Shown: in pieces, positions 49,570 to 61,249 of the stretch | Position numbering within the stretch: position 1 is the stretch's first letter | How the letters are laid out: every line of letters begins with the position of its first letter | From: Megaleporinus macrocephalus | Taxonomy: Eukaryota; Chordata; Actinopteri; Characiformes; Anostomidae | DNA: 64,000 nt | Direction: 5' to 3' | Assembly (NCBI GenBank): GCA_021613375.1 | Contig: CM038702.1 | Span: 26,028,349 to 26,092,348, forward strand | Notes under the pieces: model-generated | What the model saw: only the letters and a program-made list of their open reading frames with translations | Database searches by the model: none | Told to the model about the DNA's origin: nothing | Program-made: the position numbers and the translations under genes

Positions 49570-52562
49570 CACTCTACACTACATTCTGTTACACTGCACA
49601 CTACTGTCTGTTATATTCTACAGTACACCTTGCATCCCGTTTACACTCTACAGTGCACAGCACAGCTTGTTACACTTTACACTGCACAAAACAGTCTGTT
49701 ACATTCTACATGGCAGACTACAGACTGTTACACTCTACACTGCACACTACAGTCTGTTACACTCTACACTGCACATTACAGCCTGTTATATTCTACACTG
49801 CACACTGCAGCCTGTTACACTCTACACTGCACATTACAGCCTGTTACACTTTACACTGCACACTACAGTCTGTTACACTCTACACTGCACATTACAGCCT
49901 GTTACACTTTACACTGCACATTACAGCCTGTTACACTTTACACTGCACACTACAGTCTGTTACACTCTACACTGCACATTACAGCCTGTTACACTTTACA
50001 CTGCACACTACAGTCTGTTACACTCTACACTGCACATTACAGCCTGTTATATTCTACACAGTGCACACTGCAGCCTGTTACACTCTACACTGCACACTAT
50101 AGTCTATATTACCATGTCTTTATTACCATTCTTAACGAGCTCATATAAAACAGCATAATATTTTAAACTAAATTAGAAGTTGGTCTATGTGGGAGTATAC
50201 AGCTCCGGAAGAGCAACATCTGAACGGCAGAGCGTGGATCCAGGTGGAATATTAAGCAGCAGAATGCCACAGAACGTCTTTTACAGCCGAGAAGAGCTGC
50301 TTATCTAGAGCGACTCAGTCACTCTGGTTGTGGTTCTCGTCTTCATAGATCACACGCTAGCTGGAAATACAGAAAATAGGCTAATTTGTTTAACGCCATA
50401 GATTGGCTCTCGAGATCGGCCGATTGCCGATCACATATTTTGATTAAAAATTGGCCGATAACGATACATGGCAGAGCGACCCTTCCATCTCTAGTCTGTT
50501 ACACTCTACACTGCACATTACAGTCTGTTACTCTCTACACTGCACACTAGTCTGTTACACTTTACACTGCACACTACAGTCTGTTACACTTTACTCTGCA
50601 CACTACAGTCTGTTACACTCTACACTGCACATTACAGTCTGTTATATTCTACACTGCACACTACAGCCTGTTACACTTTACACTGCACACTACAGTCCGT
50701 TACACTTTACACTGCACACTACAGCCTGTTATATTCTACACTGCACACTACAGCCTGTTACACTTTACACTGCACACTACAGCCTGTTACACTTTACACT
50801 GCACACTACGGCCTGTTACACTTTACACTGCACACTACAGTCTGTTATATTCTACACTGCACATTACAGTCTGTTATATTCTACACTGCACACTACAGCC
50901 GGTTACACTTTACACTGCATATTACAGCCTGTTACACTCTACACTACACACTACGGCCTGTTACACTTTACACTGCACACTACAGTCTGTTATATTCTAC
51001 ACTGCACACTACAGCCTGTTACACTTTACACTGCACACTACAGTCCGTTACACTTTACACTGCACATTACAGCCTGTTACACTTTACACTGCACATTCAA
51101 CCTGTTACACTGCACACTACAGTCTGTTATATTCTACACTGCACACTACAGCCTGTTATATTTTACACTGCACACTACAGTCTGTTACACTTTACACTGC
51201 ACACTACAGTCTGTTACACTTTACACCACATTACAGCCTGTTACACTTTACACTGCACATTCAACCTCTTACACTCTACACTGCACATTACAGTCTGTTA
51301 CACTCTACACTGCACACTACAGCCTGTTACACTTTACACCGCACATTACAGCCTGTTACACTTTACACTTTACACTACAGTCTGTTACACTCTACACTGC
51401 ACACTACAGTCTGTTACACTTTACACTGCACACTACAGTCTGTTATATTCTACACTGCACACTACAGCCTGTTACACTTTACACTGCACACTACAGTCCG
51501 TTACACTTTACACTGCACATTACAGCCTGTTACACTTTACACTGCACATTCAACCTGTTACACTGCACACTACAGTCTGTTATATTCTACACTGCACACT
51601 ACAGCCTGTTACACTTTACACTGCACACTACAGTCCGTTACACTTTACACTGCACATTACAGCCTGTTACACTTTACACTGCACATTCAACCTGTTACAC
51701 TGCACACTACAGTCTGTTATATTCTACACTGCACACTACAGCCTGTTACACTCTACACTGCACACTACATTCTGTTATATTTTACACTGCACACTACAGT
51801 CTGTTACACTTTACACTGCACACTACAGTCTGTTACACTTTACACCACATTACAGCCTGTTACACTTTACACTGCACATTCAACCTCTTACACTCTACAC
51901 TGCACATTACAGTCTGTTACACTCTACACTGCACACTACCGCCTGTTACACTTTACACTGCACATTACAGCCTGTTACACTTTACACTACAGTCTGTTAC
52001 ACTCTACACTGCACACTACAGTCTGTTACACTTTACACTGCACACTACAGTCTGTTATATTCTACACTGCACACTACAGCCTGTTACACTTTACACTGCA
52101 CACTACAGTCCGTTACACTTTACACTGCACATTACAGCCTGTTACACTTTACACTGCACATTTAACCTGTTACACTTTACACTGCACACTATAGTCTGTT
52201 ACACTCTACACTTTACACTACAGTCTGTTATATTCTACACTGCACACTACAGCCTGTTACACTTTACACTTTACACTACAGTCTGTTACACTTTACACCA
52301 CATTACAGCCTGTTACACTTTACACTGCACATTCAACCTGTTACACTCTACACTGCACACAACAGTCTGTTACACTCTACACTGCACACTACAGCCTGTT
52401 ACACTTTACACTGCATATTACATCCTGTTACACTCTACACTACACACTACAGCCTGTTACACTTTACACTGCACATTACAGTCTGTTGTATTCTACACTG
52501 CACACTACAGCCTGTTACACTTTACACTGCACATTACAGCCTGTTACCCTTTTCACTGCACA
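49570..52562. repeat. 29-bp satellite array (~90 copies) interrupted by a MITE
   Basis: The unit is 29 bp (ACTGCACACT + ACAGCCTGTT + ACACTTTAC), measured from 49741 to 49770. Variants: cattac/cactac, agtctg/agcctg, ctctac/tttac/attctac. Some units in 51070-52350 are shortened ('ttcaacctgttacactgcac'). It is split by a MITE at 50109-50492. The unit has no stop in any of its three + frames, so three units (87 bp) give a 29-residue repeat and a 739-codon open frame results; this is not a gene. The + strand unit has 10 C and 3 G. Confidence 0.95.
50109..50492. mobile_element. truncated, internally deleted relative of the 21049-22022 MITE
   Basis: It shares 'aaattagaagttggtctatg', 'caggtggaatatta', 'gagaagagctgcttatctag', 'gctagctggaaatacagaaa', 'gccgatcacatattttgatt' and the terminal 'ccttccatctct' with the element at 21049. 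The first ~170 bp and ~420 bp of the middle are missing. Right flank AGTCTGTT and left flank AGTCTATA may be a decayed 8-bp target duplication. Confidence 0.8.
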
Positions 52563-52643
52563 TGGAGACAGATGCAGCACTGCTCTACAATGCCAAATTT
52601 ATATTTTAGATTCAATTATAGACTCTTATTTTACACCATCTTA

Positions 52644-53026
52644 TGGGGCTGTGTATTGGCAAGAACCTGACGATACAATACGTATCGTGATACAGTGGTC
52701 ACGATTCAGTATATCGGGATATATTGCGATACTGCAAGTAAAGTGATAGATTGGGATTTTTCAAATCCTACTATTAAAACACGGCACTATATGAACAGGT
52801 TTGTCACAGCTTACAATAGCATTGCGCCCTTGTGCTGCATGTTAATGTTGGAGTGGAGCTGAAAATGGATTACAACACAGCCATCTAGCGGTCAGAGGTT
52901 TAAACAACACTGATTCACTGTCTGCCAGGAATCTGTGTATCAATACTGTGTTTTTGAGAATAGATACAGTATCACGAAACAAAATATCCCGATATTCGAT
53001 ATTTTCAATATTTTCTTACACCCCTA
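52644..53026 (+). mobile_element. hAT-like MITE (383 bp), full copy
   Basis: It starts TGGGGCTGTGTATTGGCAAG and ends TTTTCTTACACCCCTA, flanked by CCATCTTA at 52636-52643 and 53027-53034 (perfect 8-bp target duplication). It is collinear with the inverse of 23785-24172. Its CTCF-like site is degraded: the inverse of 52878-52891 reads CCGCTAGATGGCTG, two mismatches from consensus. It is inserted about 80 bp past the 29-bp satellite. Confidence 0.92.
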
Positions 53027-53247
53027 CCATCTTACTTCTCTCCCTGTAGAAAAGCCTAAGCTACTCAATCGTGATTGATTATTATGTTTACCGAGTAAAC
53101 ATCCATACACGCACAACTGAAATGCTGGTAGAACACAAGTGCATGAACCAACGTTGAATCAAAGTTCTTTAAACTGCAGTGCAGCTAATAACCTAACAGC
53201 TTTGCCTAGGCAGACAGAGCAGTAAAAGCGTGAAAGTTTGTCTGTAA

Positions 53248-53286
53248 GTGTGTGTGTGTGTGTGTGTGTCTGTGTGTGTGTGTGTT
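53248..53286. repeat. (GT)n microsatellite
   Basis: GT units with one CT interruption. Confidence 0.95.
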
Positions 53287-53369
53287 CAGGCGCACCAGCA
53301 GCAGCTCTGAAGGTCAAGGACACACTCTCGCTGTCTGATGTGCCCTCAATTACCCACAAACCATCTGTC

Positions 53370-53389
53370 CTCTCTCTTCTTCTCTCCCT

Positions 53390-53427
<38 letters not shown>

Positions 53428-53622
53428 CTTTGTCTCTCTCTCTTTCTCGCTCTCTCTTTCTCTGTCTTTCTGTTTTTCGCTCTTGTCTTGTTCTCACATT
53501 CTTTCAACTCGTTCTTCCTCTGTCTTTCTCTTTTGGTCTTTCTCTCTGTCTCTCTGTCTCTCCATCTCTCTCTCTCTCACACACATACTCTCTCGCTTTC
53601 TGTCTCTCTCTCACACACACCT
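53370..53622. repeat. polypyrimidine tract with (CA)n
   Basis: A CA tract at 53392-53421 lies within a long CT-rich stretch (tctctctctctttctcgctc type) that ends in further CACA runs. Ser/Leu-rich frames here are artefacts. Confidence 0.9.
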
Positions 53623-53960
53623 TCATAGTAGCTGTGCTCTGGAGCTGAAGTCACTAATCAGAATCCAGTGGTCCTGCACTGAGGACAATGCTGTGGGTGC
53701 TTTCATTTGTGTCTGTGTGTCCGAGGTCACAAAACAGAGATTATCTGTGATATGAAACAGAGATTAGCTATGATTTGTAGTAACATATTGAAAACATGTT
53801 TTTTTATGGTTTACCTGTTGCATGTGTTCCCAATCTCAGTCATAATGATCTCATTCACTATGCATATGATCCAGCAAACTCAGAGTTTTTGATAATTAGT
53901 TAAATCATGTTCATAAGATAGCATCAAGCACAAAATGTGCATAGTGTGGCATCGCCAGGG

Positions 53961-53984
53961 TCTATCTATCTATCTATCTATCTA
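53961..53984. repeat. (CTAT)n microsatellite
   Basis: Six TCTA/CTAT units. Confidence 0.9.
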
Positions 53985-54534
53985 GTATGGTTTTATGTTC
54001 CAAACAAATATGATCTTTGTAACATAATCTTTTTTAAGTCTCTCTTTCTACCTTAAATGTAAACTAGCTGTTTTTGGTACTGTACCTGTAAAATCCCTGT
54101 CTACACACTTTTTTATGACTCTGCTTTTGTGTTTACAACTAAGTGAGTGATAGAGTGTTAGCAGGGCTTACATAGCTTAAGCTAATGTATAGCTAACACT
54201 GCCCAATTTAAATAGGATGTTTGATGGTACAAAAGGCATTCCAATTCTTTTCATACATTTAAAAATTATATTATTTGATTTTCAGTTCACATCAAGCAAT
54301 TTGCATGCTTTATCTCTTGCGGTGTGTAGCGTTAAAGATAACTTTCCATAACCCATTCAGTATAGCTCAACACCAGTTGTAAACATAAAACTAATAGAAC
54401 GTCAGCAATTATGGTCATGGGACAACTTTTTCTTGGTTTTGAAAATACTATCCATAATAGTATAGACAGGGTATAGTGTGAACTGTATACCAAACTGATA
54501 TATATACCGAAGGGACAGATATGTTTATGTGTTT

Positions 54535-54700
54535 GTGGTTTGGAAAAGTGTATCGGATGTTGCTAGGGTTTTTAAACACATCAGTTCCACTGCTAGGTTG
54601 ACAGTGGACCACCACCCTGAAATTTACAGCCAAGATATGGTCATAAACTGATTATTGTAATTGTAGACCTTTATAGTGGGCCTATAAGATAGGTGTTGTA
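54535..54700 (+). mobile_element. fragment of the 'GGCCACTTTATTAG' repeat family
   Basis: 'gttgctagggtttttaaaca', 'catcagttccactgctaggt', 'gacagtggaccaccaccctg' and 'acagccaagatatggtcata' follow the internal order of the otophysan repeat whose start is at 15384. Both ends are missing. Confidence 0.6.
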
Positions 54701-55009
54701 ATAGACAATCATTGTGTGTGAAAACTGTTAGTTGCTGTGTAATCACTGCTGTACCTGTTCTTTGTTTGGGCTGATTAGTGGAGCTCCTGTGGGCACTGTC
54801 TCACAGGATAAAGCTTTAGCGTTTATCAGAGGAGGACATGGACTGGCGAATGCTTTACACCGCTAAGAGGGGTGTTTGTGTGCATTCCCCTCAGTCTCTC
54901 TATCTCTCTCTCACACACAGACACACAGAGTACGATGTCATTGCGCAACTATGACCTGCAAATTATATAAGCCCAGTTTGACCCAGCTAGTTTTTTCTAC
55001 CTAGTGGCT

Positions 55010-55300
55010 TTCTTAGCTTTCTTCCTTGAGTTTCTCTCTCCTACTCTCTCTATCTCTCTTCCTCTCTGTCTCTCATTCAGTACGTCTCTTTGTTTATATC
55101 ACGTTCTCTCACATTTACATATGGCCTTTCTTTTTTTTCTTGGTCTCAGTTTCTTGCGTCTCTCTCATCCTGTCATGCTCTCTTTCTCTTTGACTTCTTT
55201 ACAGCCCTTTTCTTTCTTTTTTTTCTATCTCCATTTCAGTTGTTTTTTCTTTCTCTTGACACTCTCTTTCTCTCTGTCTATGTTTTGTCTCTTCTTTGAA

Positions 55301-55367
<67 letters not shown>

Positions 55368-55381
55368 TACATACATACATA
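55010..55381. repeat. CT-rich tract ending in (CA)n(CATA)n
   Basis: A pyrimidine-rich region (ttctctctcctactctctct type) leads to about 31 CA units at 55302-55363 and five ACAT units to 55381. Confidence 0.93.
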
Positions 55382-56047
55382 TTCATTGTATTCATAATTC
55401 TGTGTCTGCTTTGTATAACGTCATGTACTAGTGATCAGTTGGTTCTTTTTACTTTGTTGTTAAAGCTGTGGGGTCATGCATTTTAGTGGGTGTGGGTGTT
55501 TTAATACAGAGAGTGATCTTTTTTCTTAAACAATCAAAGTGATATTCACCAAAACAAATACCAGATGCCTCACTTTTCCACGAAGTATGTATATAAAGTA
55601 TATGCTATAATTTTGGTGAGTCCGTAAAAAAGGCAGAACAAGCATTTGAACACAGTCTGTAGATATTAATCAAATGTATAATTCCAAATGTAGTAACTTA
55701 ACCAACATTTAGGCTCATACCCCAAGCATTTTTTAACTGAATGGTGATACACAATATATATCTCAGTATTTTCTACAAAGCGGCCTAAATTTTCCATTGT
55801 AAGTAAAAGCAACATGTTAGGTGTCCCAAGCACTTTTGCTAACATTTTGATCAAATTAAATCTTAAAAATGACTGCCATTTTAATCACAGCAGCTATTTT
55901 TTATTTATACCTTTTTATACGTATTTCATTAAGATTTGTCCTAGATAGATATCAATGTAATAAACACAAGTTAGGGAAATTATTTCAAAATGACTTCTCC
56001 AAGATCTTACTAAAAAAATGAATGAAAGTCAGATAGAGAAGAAAGTG

Positions 56048-56049
<2 letters not shown>

Positions 56050-56119
<70 letters not shown>
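56050..56119. repeat. (TA)n microsatellite, ~35 units
   Basis: An uninterrupted TA tract of about 70 bp, able to extrude as a cruciform. Confidence 0.97.
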
Positions 56120-56124
<5 letters not shown>

Positions 56125-56424
56125 CACACACATATTACTACTATCTGTTACATGTATATGCCTACGTGAAGCACAGGATGTGGAGAGGAGACCATTCATG
56201 CACAGATTGAGAGTGTGGGAGGGGTTTTGCGGAGAGTGTGAAAGAGGAAAGGCTCAAAAACTGGCATAGCCTAATGAAAGAAACAGGTTGCATATTTTAA
56301 CTATTTTAACCACTCAAGTGTATCAATACAAACAGCTCTGTCTGATTCTGCATCTTGTTTGAAAACACATCAATGTACTGTCAAAAGTTAATATATCGCA
56401 CAGCCCTATTTTTCTCCAATCAGC

Positions 56425-56545
56425 ATAGTACAAACTGTATGCCTAAATTATCACATCACACACATTCAGTTGTTAAACAATCTTAAGCAGTGTTATGCAC
56501 TTGAAACCTGAATTTAATCAGCACTTTTGTATGTGATCTGTGCCT
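56425..56545 (+). repeat. dispersed repeat family, copy
   Basis: 'gtacaaactgtatgcctaaa', 'ttatcacatcacacacattc' and 'gttgttaaacaatcttaagc' align with the 57430-57560 copy. The right half is diverged. Confidence 0.55.
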
Positions 56546-56592
56546 AATGTGTATAATCAGATGCAGACATTGTCTGGTTTGTATTTTTAAAA

Positions 56593-56879
56593 TTTTATTG
56601 TGTATTGGCAAGAACGTGGTGATACAATACGTATCCTACTATTAAAACACACCACTGTATGAACAGGTTTGCCAATGCTTACAATAGCATTGCGCCCTTT
56701 TGCTGCTTGTTAATGTTGGAGTGGAGCTGAAACACTGCCATCTAGTGGTCAGAGGTTTAAACACAACACACAACAATTTGCTGTCTGCCAGGAATCTGTA
56801 TCGATACTGTGTTTTTAAGAATCAATACAGCATCACCAAACATAATATCCCGATATTTAATATTATCTATACACCCTTA
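56593..56879 (+). mobile_element. hAT-like MITE, internally deleted copy with intact CTCF-like motif
   Basis: It is collinear with 52644-53026 except that ~95 bp is missing at 'acaatacgtatc|ctactattaaaa', where 3-bp ATC microhomology is shared by both deletion edges. The inverse of 56735-56748 reads CCACTAGATGGCAG, a full match to the CTCF core. No clear target duplication; the tips are eroded. Confidence 0.88.
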
Positions 56880-57299
56880 ATCAAGTACAAGTTGCATGGT
56901 GAACAGTGATATTGAATCTCAAAGTACACAGTGAGTAAAAGGACAAGCTATGAGTTTTTAATAAGATGGACAGTGTAGTGAACATAGTTCTATTGTTACT
57001 TTTGTTGGTGCATTATGTGATTCAGTAAAACATTGCTTTCCCATAGGGACAGAATGTTACTCCTACTCCAGTGCTGTACCAGGGTTGCGTGACACATGCC
57101 AGCTGAGAATGTAAGAGTGACTTTGCCCATGAGGTGAATCAGCCTGAATTTACTTACGCTGGATGATTCCTTCACGCTGGATGATTCTACAGCCCTTTTT
57201 CCAAATTCAGCATGCGGCATGGAGAACATCACTTTCCCTTTGCAATGACTGAGGCTGTGTCCACCATTCTAGGGACAGGTTAAAAAGCTGAGTTCACTT

Positions 57300-57560
57300 T
57301 TAAGCACCTCATAGGTTTTGAGAGAGGCTTTTTATGTGCTTTCTGGGATGTCCCTTAAGTTTGCTTCTTTACACTGGAACTACAAAGCTAATGCAGACAG
57401 TAGGTAATGGATACGTGTATTCCACCACTTAATAATGTACAAACTGCTTTTCTAAGTAATCACACTAAGTTATCTCAAATGTGTCGAGCTGTTAAATAAT
57501 CTTAAATAGACCTGCTTATGTGGTTTCTGACAGTGTGTGATGCACTGTTACCTATACACA
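57300..57560 (+). repeat. dispersed repeat family, longest copy
   Basis: Contains 'ggaactacaaagctaatgca', 'taatgtacaaactgcttttc', 'gctgttaaataatcttaaat' and 'gcttatgtggtttctgacag'. The first half matches 32297-32415 and the second half matches 45715, 48745 and 56425. It is the reference copy for this family in the window. Confidence 0.6.
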
Positions 57561-59333
57561 TGGACAAAAGTACATTGCAAGTCTCAAACCGGCTGTAATC
57601 TTGCCTCATGCATAGTTCTGTCTGTGCTTCTTTCATTTGTAACAGTATGTGACGCAGTGTCAGAAGTCACACAAGCAAGTCCAAGCTTCTAGTCTTTGGT
57701 GCATGAAGATTTACCCCACAGAGCACAACAAAGACTCCCACCTGCCCTCTACTGTGTGTGTATGTGAGGATGTGTGGGCTGCTGTAGATGCTGCCTGCCA
57801 TGCTGTTTAACATGCTGTGCTATGAGAGTTTCTGAGGGAGTGCCTCGGCCAGAGACAGCAAGTGGGTGTTAATGAGTAACTGTTTATTGGATCTATTTTT
57901 AGACATTCACCAACACGATATGTGAAGTCCTGATAGCGTAACCAAAAACAGACTTGGTGTTAATACATATTTATTATGCTTTATTTGATAAAATGTAGGT
58001 GATAATCTGAAACAGTTCCTTTAGGAATTAAGGGGTATGTCTGATGTCTTATAGGTGATCTCAGATCTTTTGGGGGAAAGTGGAAGTAGATTTGAGTGTC
58101 AGTTGAAGTACGGTGAGATGAATTGCTTTGCAAAATGGTCAGTGAACACAGTGGTTTGGCATCTATCCAGAACTGTAGTTAATCCTTGGGGAGCCATGCC
58201 AGGTCGGAGATAGTTGTAACACATAAGTGGATTTTCAGTGAAATTTTCCTTTCAAGTTAGCATGAATTGATATGTGTTTCGTTCCTTTCGTAGTGTGATG
58301 TATTTGTTAGTAAAACATGGTCTTATGCAGGGTCTCTGAGCTAGCTGAACATTTTCTGTCGATTATAGGTGGGATTGGTAATGGTGAAAGTGAAACATGA
58401 TCTAATTAGTTAATATCATTTTCCCCCGCCTATTGTAAATTAAGCCAGAAGACGTTTAAAAGATTGGAAAATGTCATTACAGGAATCTTTGAGATGATAT
58501 GATGTTTTCAATTATGCTTAACATAACAAAGAGCGTGAAGTTTCAGGCTGATTTTTGTTGAATGGTCTTGCAGTTTTTTCTGTTTACAGATGATACACTG
58601 AATTACCTGATTTGACTAAAGCACAATTTACAACTTCTGTGATTTTAATGCAGTATGAATCTACCATGTCCATCATTTTAACAAAGTTGATCAACACGAA
58701 CACAGAGCTCCTCAGTATTAATACTGCTGCTCAAATCTCAGTAATGTAATAAGAAAAAAAGGAAACAAACCAGGCTGAAATCAATAATAAGTTGATTACT
58801 AATAATACTATTTATAACCATGGTACTGTTTAAGGTGGAAGGAGAAAATGTAAATAAGAAAATTATTTTTTCCCCCTTTTTTCTTTATTTAACCTGAAAA
58901 TGAGACTATCAGACAAAACAAGTTTGATTTAACTTAGAATTCCCAAGTCTATGATAAGAAATCCACAGCATTTCTGGTGATGGCTGAATCACAAGAAGAA
59001 GAAAAATAAATGTCTGTAAAGTTTCTTTCACAAGGCAGCTGTTTAGTTCTTTTTGTTGGGTAAAATTTGGAATAAAAGTTGGGCGGTAAAAGGAATAAAC
59101 TGTCTTTACTAGCCTAATGCTAGTCTATATGCCTGTTAGTCGCACATCGTGTTGTTATTGTTGTGAAGTCCAGCACGTGTAACATAACGCTGATGTAAAT
59201 GTCTGGGCATTAATCTTTCGAGCCGAGCTGTTTGAGGTAATTTAGGGTAATTACAGAGATGCTGTAAGAATCAGACCTGATAAAACGAATTCTGTTCAAA
59301 TAGCAAAGTTATCAGATTTGTAGCTGTGCTAGG

Positions 59334-59334
<1 letters not shown>

Positions 59335-59404
<70 letters not shown>
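59335..59404. repeat. (AT)n microsatellite, ~35 units
   Basis: An uninterrupted AT tract of about 70 bp. Confidence 0.97.
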
Positions 59405-59407
<3 letters not shown>

Positions 59408-59664
59408 AATATTGTGATATATTGTGCATTGTGAAAATAAACTGCCCAGTTGTAATTACGGAATATCTTGATTTTTTGATACAGATTATTTGAATTCTAA
59501 TGTTTTTTTTGTTTTGTTTTTTCCTCACAATGTTGTCATCTTCCCTGAATGTGCTGATCATTCCTCACTCCTTCTCTCTCTTTCTTCATCTCTGGAAAAA
59601 GGTAAGAGACAGACCTACTTTCTGAAACTGGAGCAAAGAGATGTGCATGATGTAGACAAGAACA

Positions 59665-59691
59665 ACACACACACACACACACACACACACA
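59665..59691. repeat. (CA)n microsatellite
   Basis: About 13 CA units. Confidence 0.95.
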
Positions 59692-60097
59692 AAGACACAG
59701 TCGTAGTATATAGATTCCTGTATGTCATGGACAAGGTCATGCAGTGCTCAAATGCTAGATCAAAAGCACTTACACAACAAGTTATAGAGGAGATTTATGT
59801 TATTTGCTAAATCAAAGCTCATAATGGGACTTTCTTTTGCTTTTGTTTTTACAAATCAGATTATTAGCGAGGTAATTAGTGGTAATTAGTGCTTCTTTTG
59901 CATTGTTTGTATTGCAAAAGTAATGCATCAAATGTACTTGACTGTGAAAGAAAAATGCATATTCAGGGTTACTGTTAACAAATGGACTGAAAATTCACTG
60001 TCCTGGAGAGGCTGTATGCTCTGAAGGGCAAATGGGTTTATGTAAATAAGGACACAGTCCCAATCTTCTTATGATCATTTTTAAAATGAAAGCTAGT

Positions 60098-60119
60098 GTT
60101 ATTATTATTATTATTATTA
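60098..60119. repeat. (ATT)n microsatellite
   Basis: Seven ATT units. Confidence 0.9.
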
Positions 60120-61233
60120 CACTTACTGTTTAGTGCAAGGACGAAATTAGGCCATATCAAAGTAGAAGTTACCTTAAACAAGTCCAGTGCTCCTTTTTCA
60201 CCCATACATGTGACATCACAGAAGAACTTTTGTAACTTGTGATTGCTTTATATACACGGTTGTGCTGCCAAAAACACAGCATTTGTAATGCCTCTTTAGG
60301 GAAGACCTACAAACTGTGCAGAACATTTGCAGTACAGAAAGGTCAGAATCCCCCCAAGAAAAAAAGCATTTGTCTGAAGCTCTCTTTGTTAAATTCCCCC
60401 ACTTTGCTGACATTCTAAATCCTGCCTTGCACTACAGATATTTAACAGTAATGTGATTGTCTAGATTTAACTTGATGCAAAACAGGATATTTCTCTGTAG
60501 CGGGGTGGTGTCTGCAAGTAGGATTAAAGATGCTCAACCAGGCAAATGATGTTCTCTTGTCACAAACTATTGATAATACATTATCAAGGTTTGACATAAA
60601 CTTTGTTTGATATTACATCATAACCGTATTGTCATCAGTTTACTGACTGCTCAGTTTACTGGCAGTTTTTGTATTGATATAATGAATTGTTTTAAACATA
60701 TAAATAATGGACACATTTAAATCAAGTTCATTCAATGCATTACTTTTCTTTAGTGTGGGTTTGAACTTTTGGACTTGTAGTAATGTTGCTCTGCCCTCTT
60801 GTGGTCCAAATGGGATGTACAGTTTTGTGGGCCCAACAGATTCTGTAATGCTGATTATCATGACTTTTCAGGATTTGCTTCTACTGTTTGGCATTTTGCT
60901 TATACCAGTTTTTAGATATGTAGTACTACAATGTAGTGATAGTGTTGTATATTTGGAAATAACCCTGCCGCGGCACAGGCCAGCATGAATTCCTCGCTGT
61001 TCTAAGATGATCTGTGTTGCTCTATGGAGATGTATAGCTGTTTTAGTGCTGGACCGCTGCTGGTTTAGGATCTGGATCTGGAATCCCTGACACTTAAAAC
61101 CAGTGTAATGTTTTGTACATTGTGTGAAATGGTGTGTGTTGTGTGTTAATGTATTAATGTGTATGTGGAATAAACCTGATTCTGATTGTGATCTTGATTG
61201 CAGCAAAATTTTGTTGTGAATTATCTTAAGTGT

Positions 61234-61249
61234 CCAGCAGAGGGCAGTG
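61234..61249 (+). promoter_or_regulatory. CTCF-like motif
   Basis: CCAGCAGAGGGCAGTG fits the CTCF core consensus CCASYAGRKGGCRS at every position. It is not inside a recognised MITE. One-mismatch relatives lie at 60791-60804 (- strand) and 29658-29671 (+ strand). Binding is unproven; such motifs also arise in repeats. Confidence 0.5.

Noticed and set aside
50451..52670. 739-codon open frame rich in Tyr, Thr, His, Cys, and companions at 49567-50158
   Set aside because: Entirely the 29-bp satellite; the unit has no stop in any + frame, so any reading remains open.
55004..55486. 160-codon Leu/Ser/His-rich open frame
   Set aside because: Translation of CT-rich and CA microsatellite DNA.
59490..59606. 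Segment ending 'ggaaaaag|gtaagaga', a strong donor
   Set aside because: The upstream translation is low-complexity (Leu/Ser) with no recognisable acceptor or homology; probably a chance donor.
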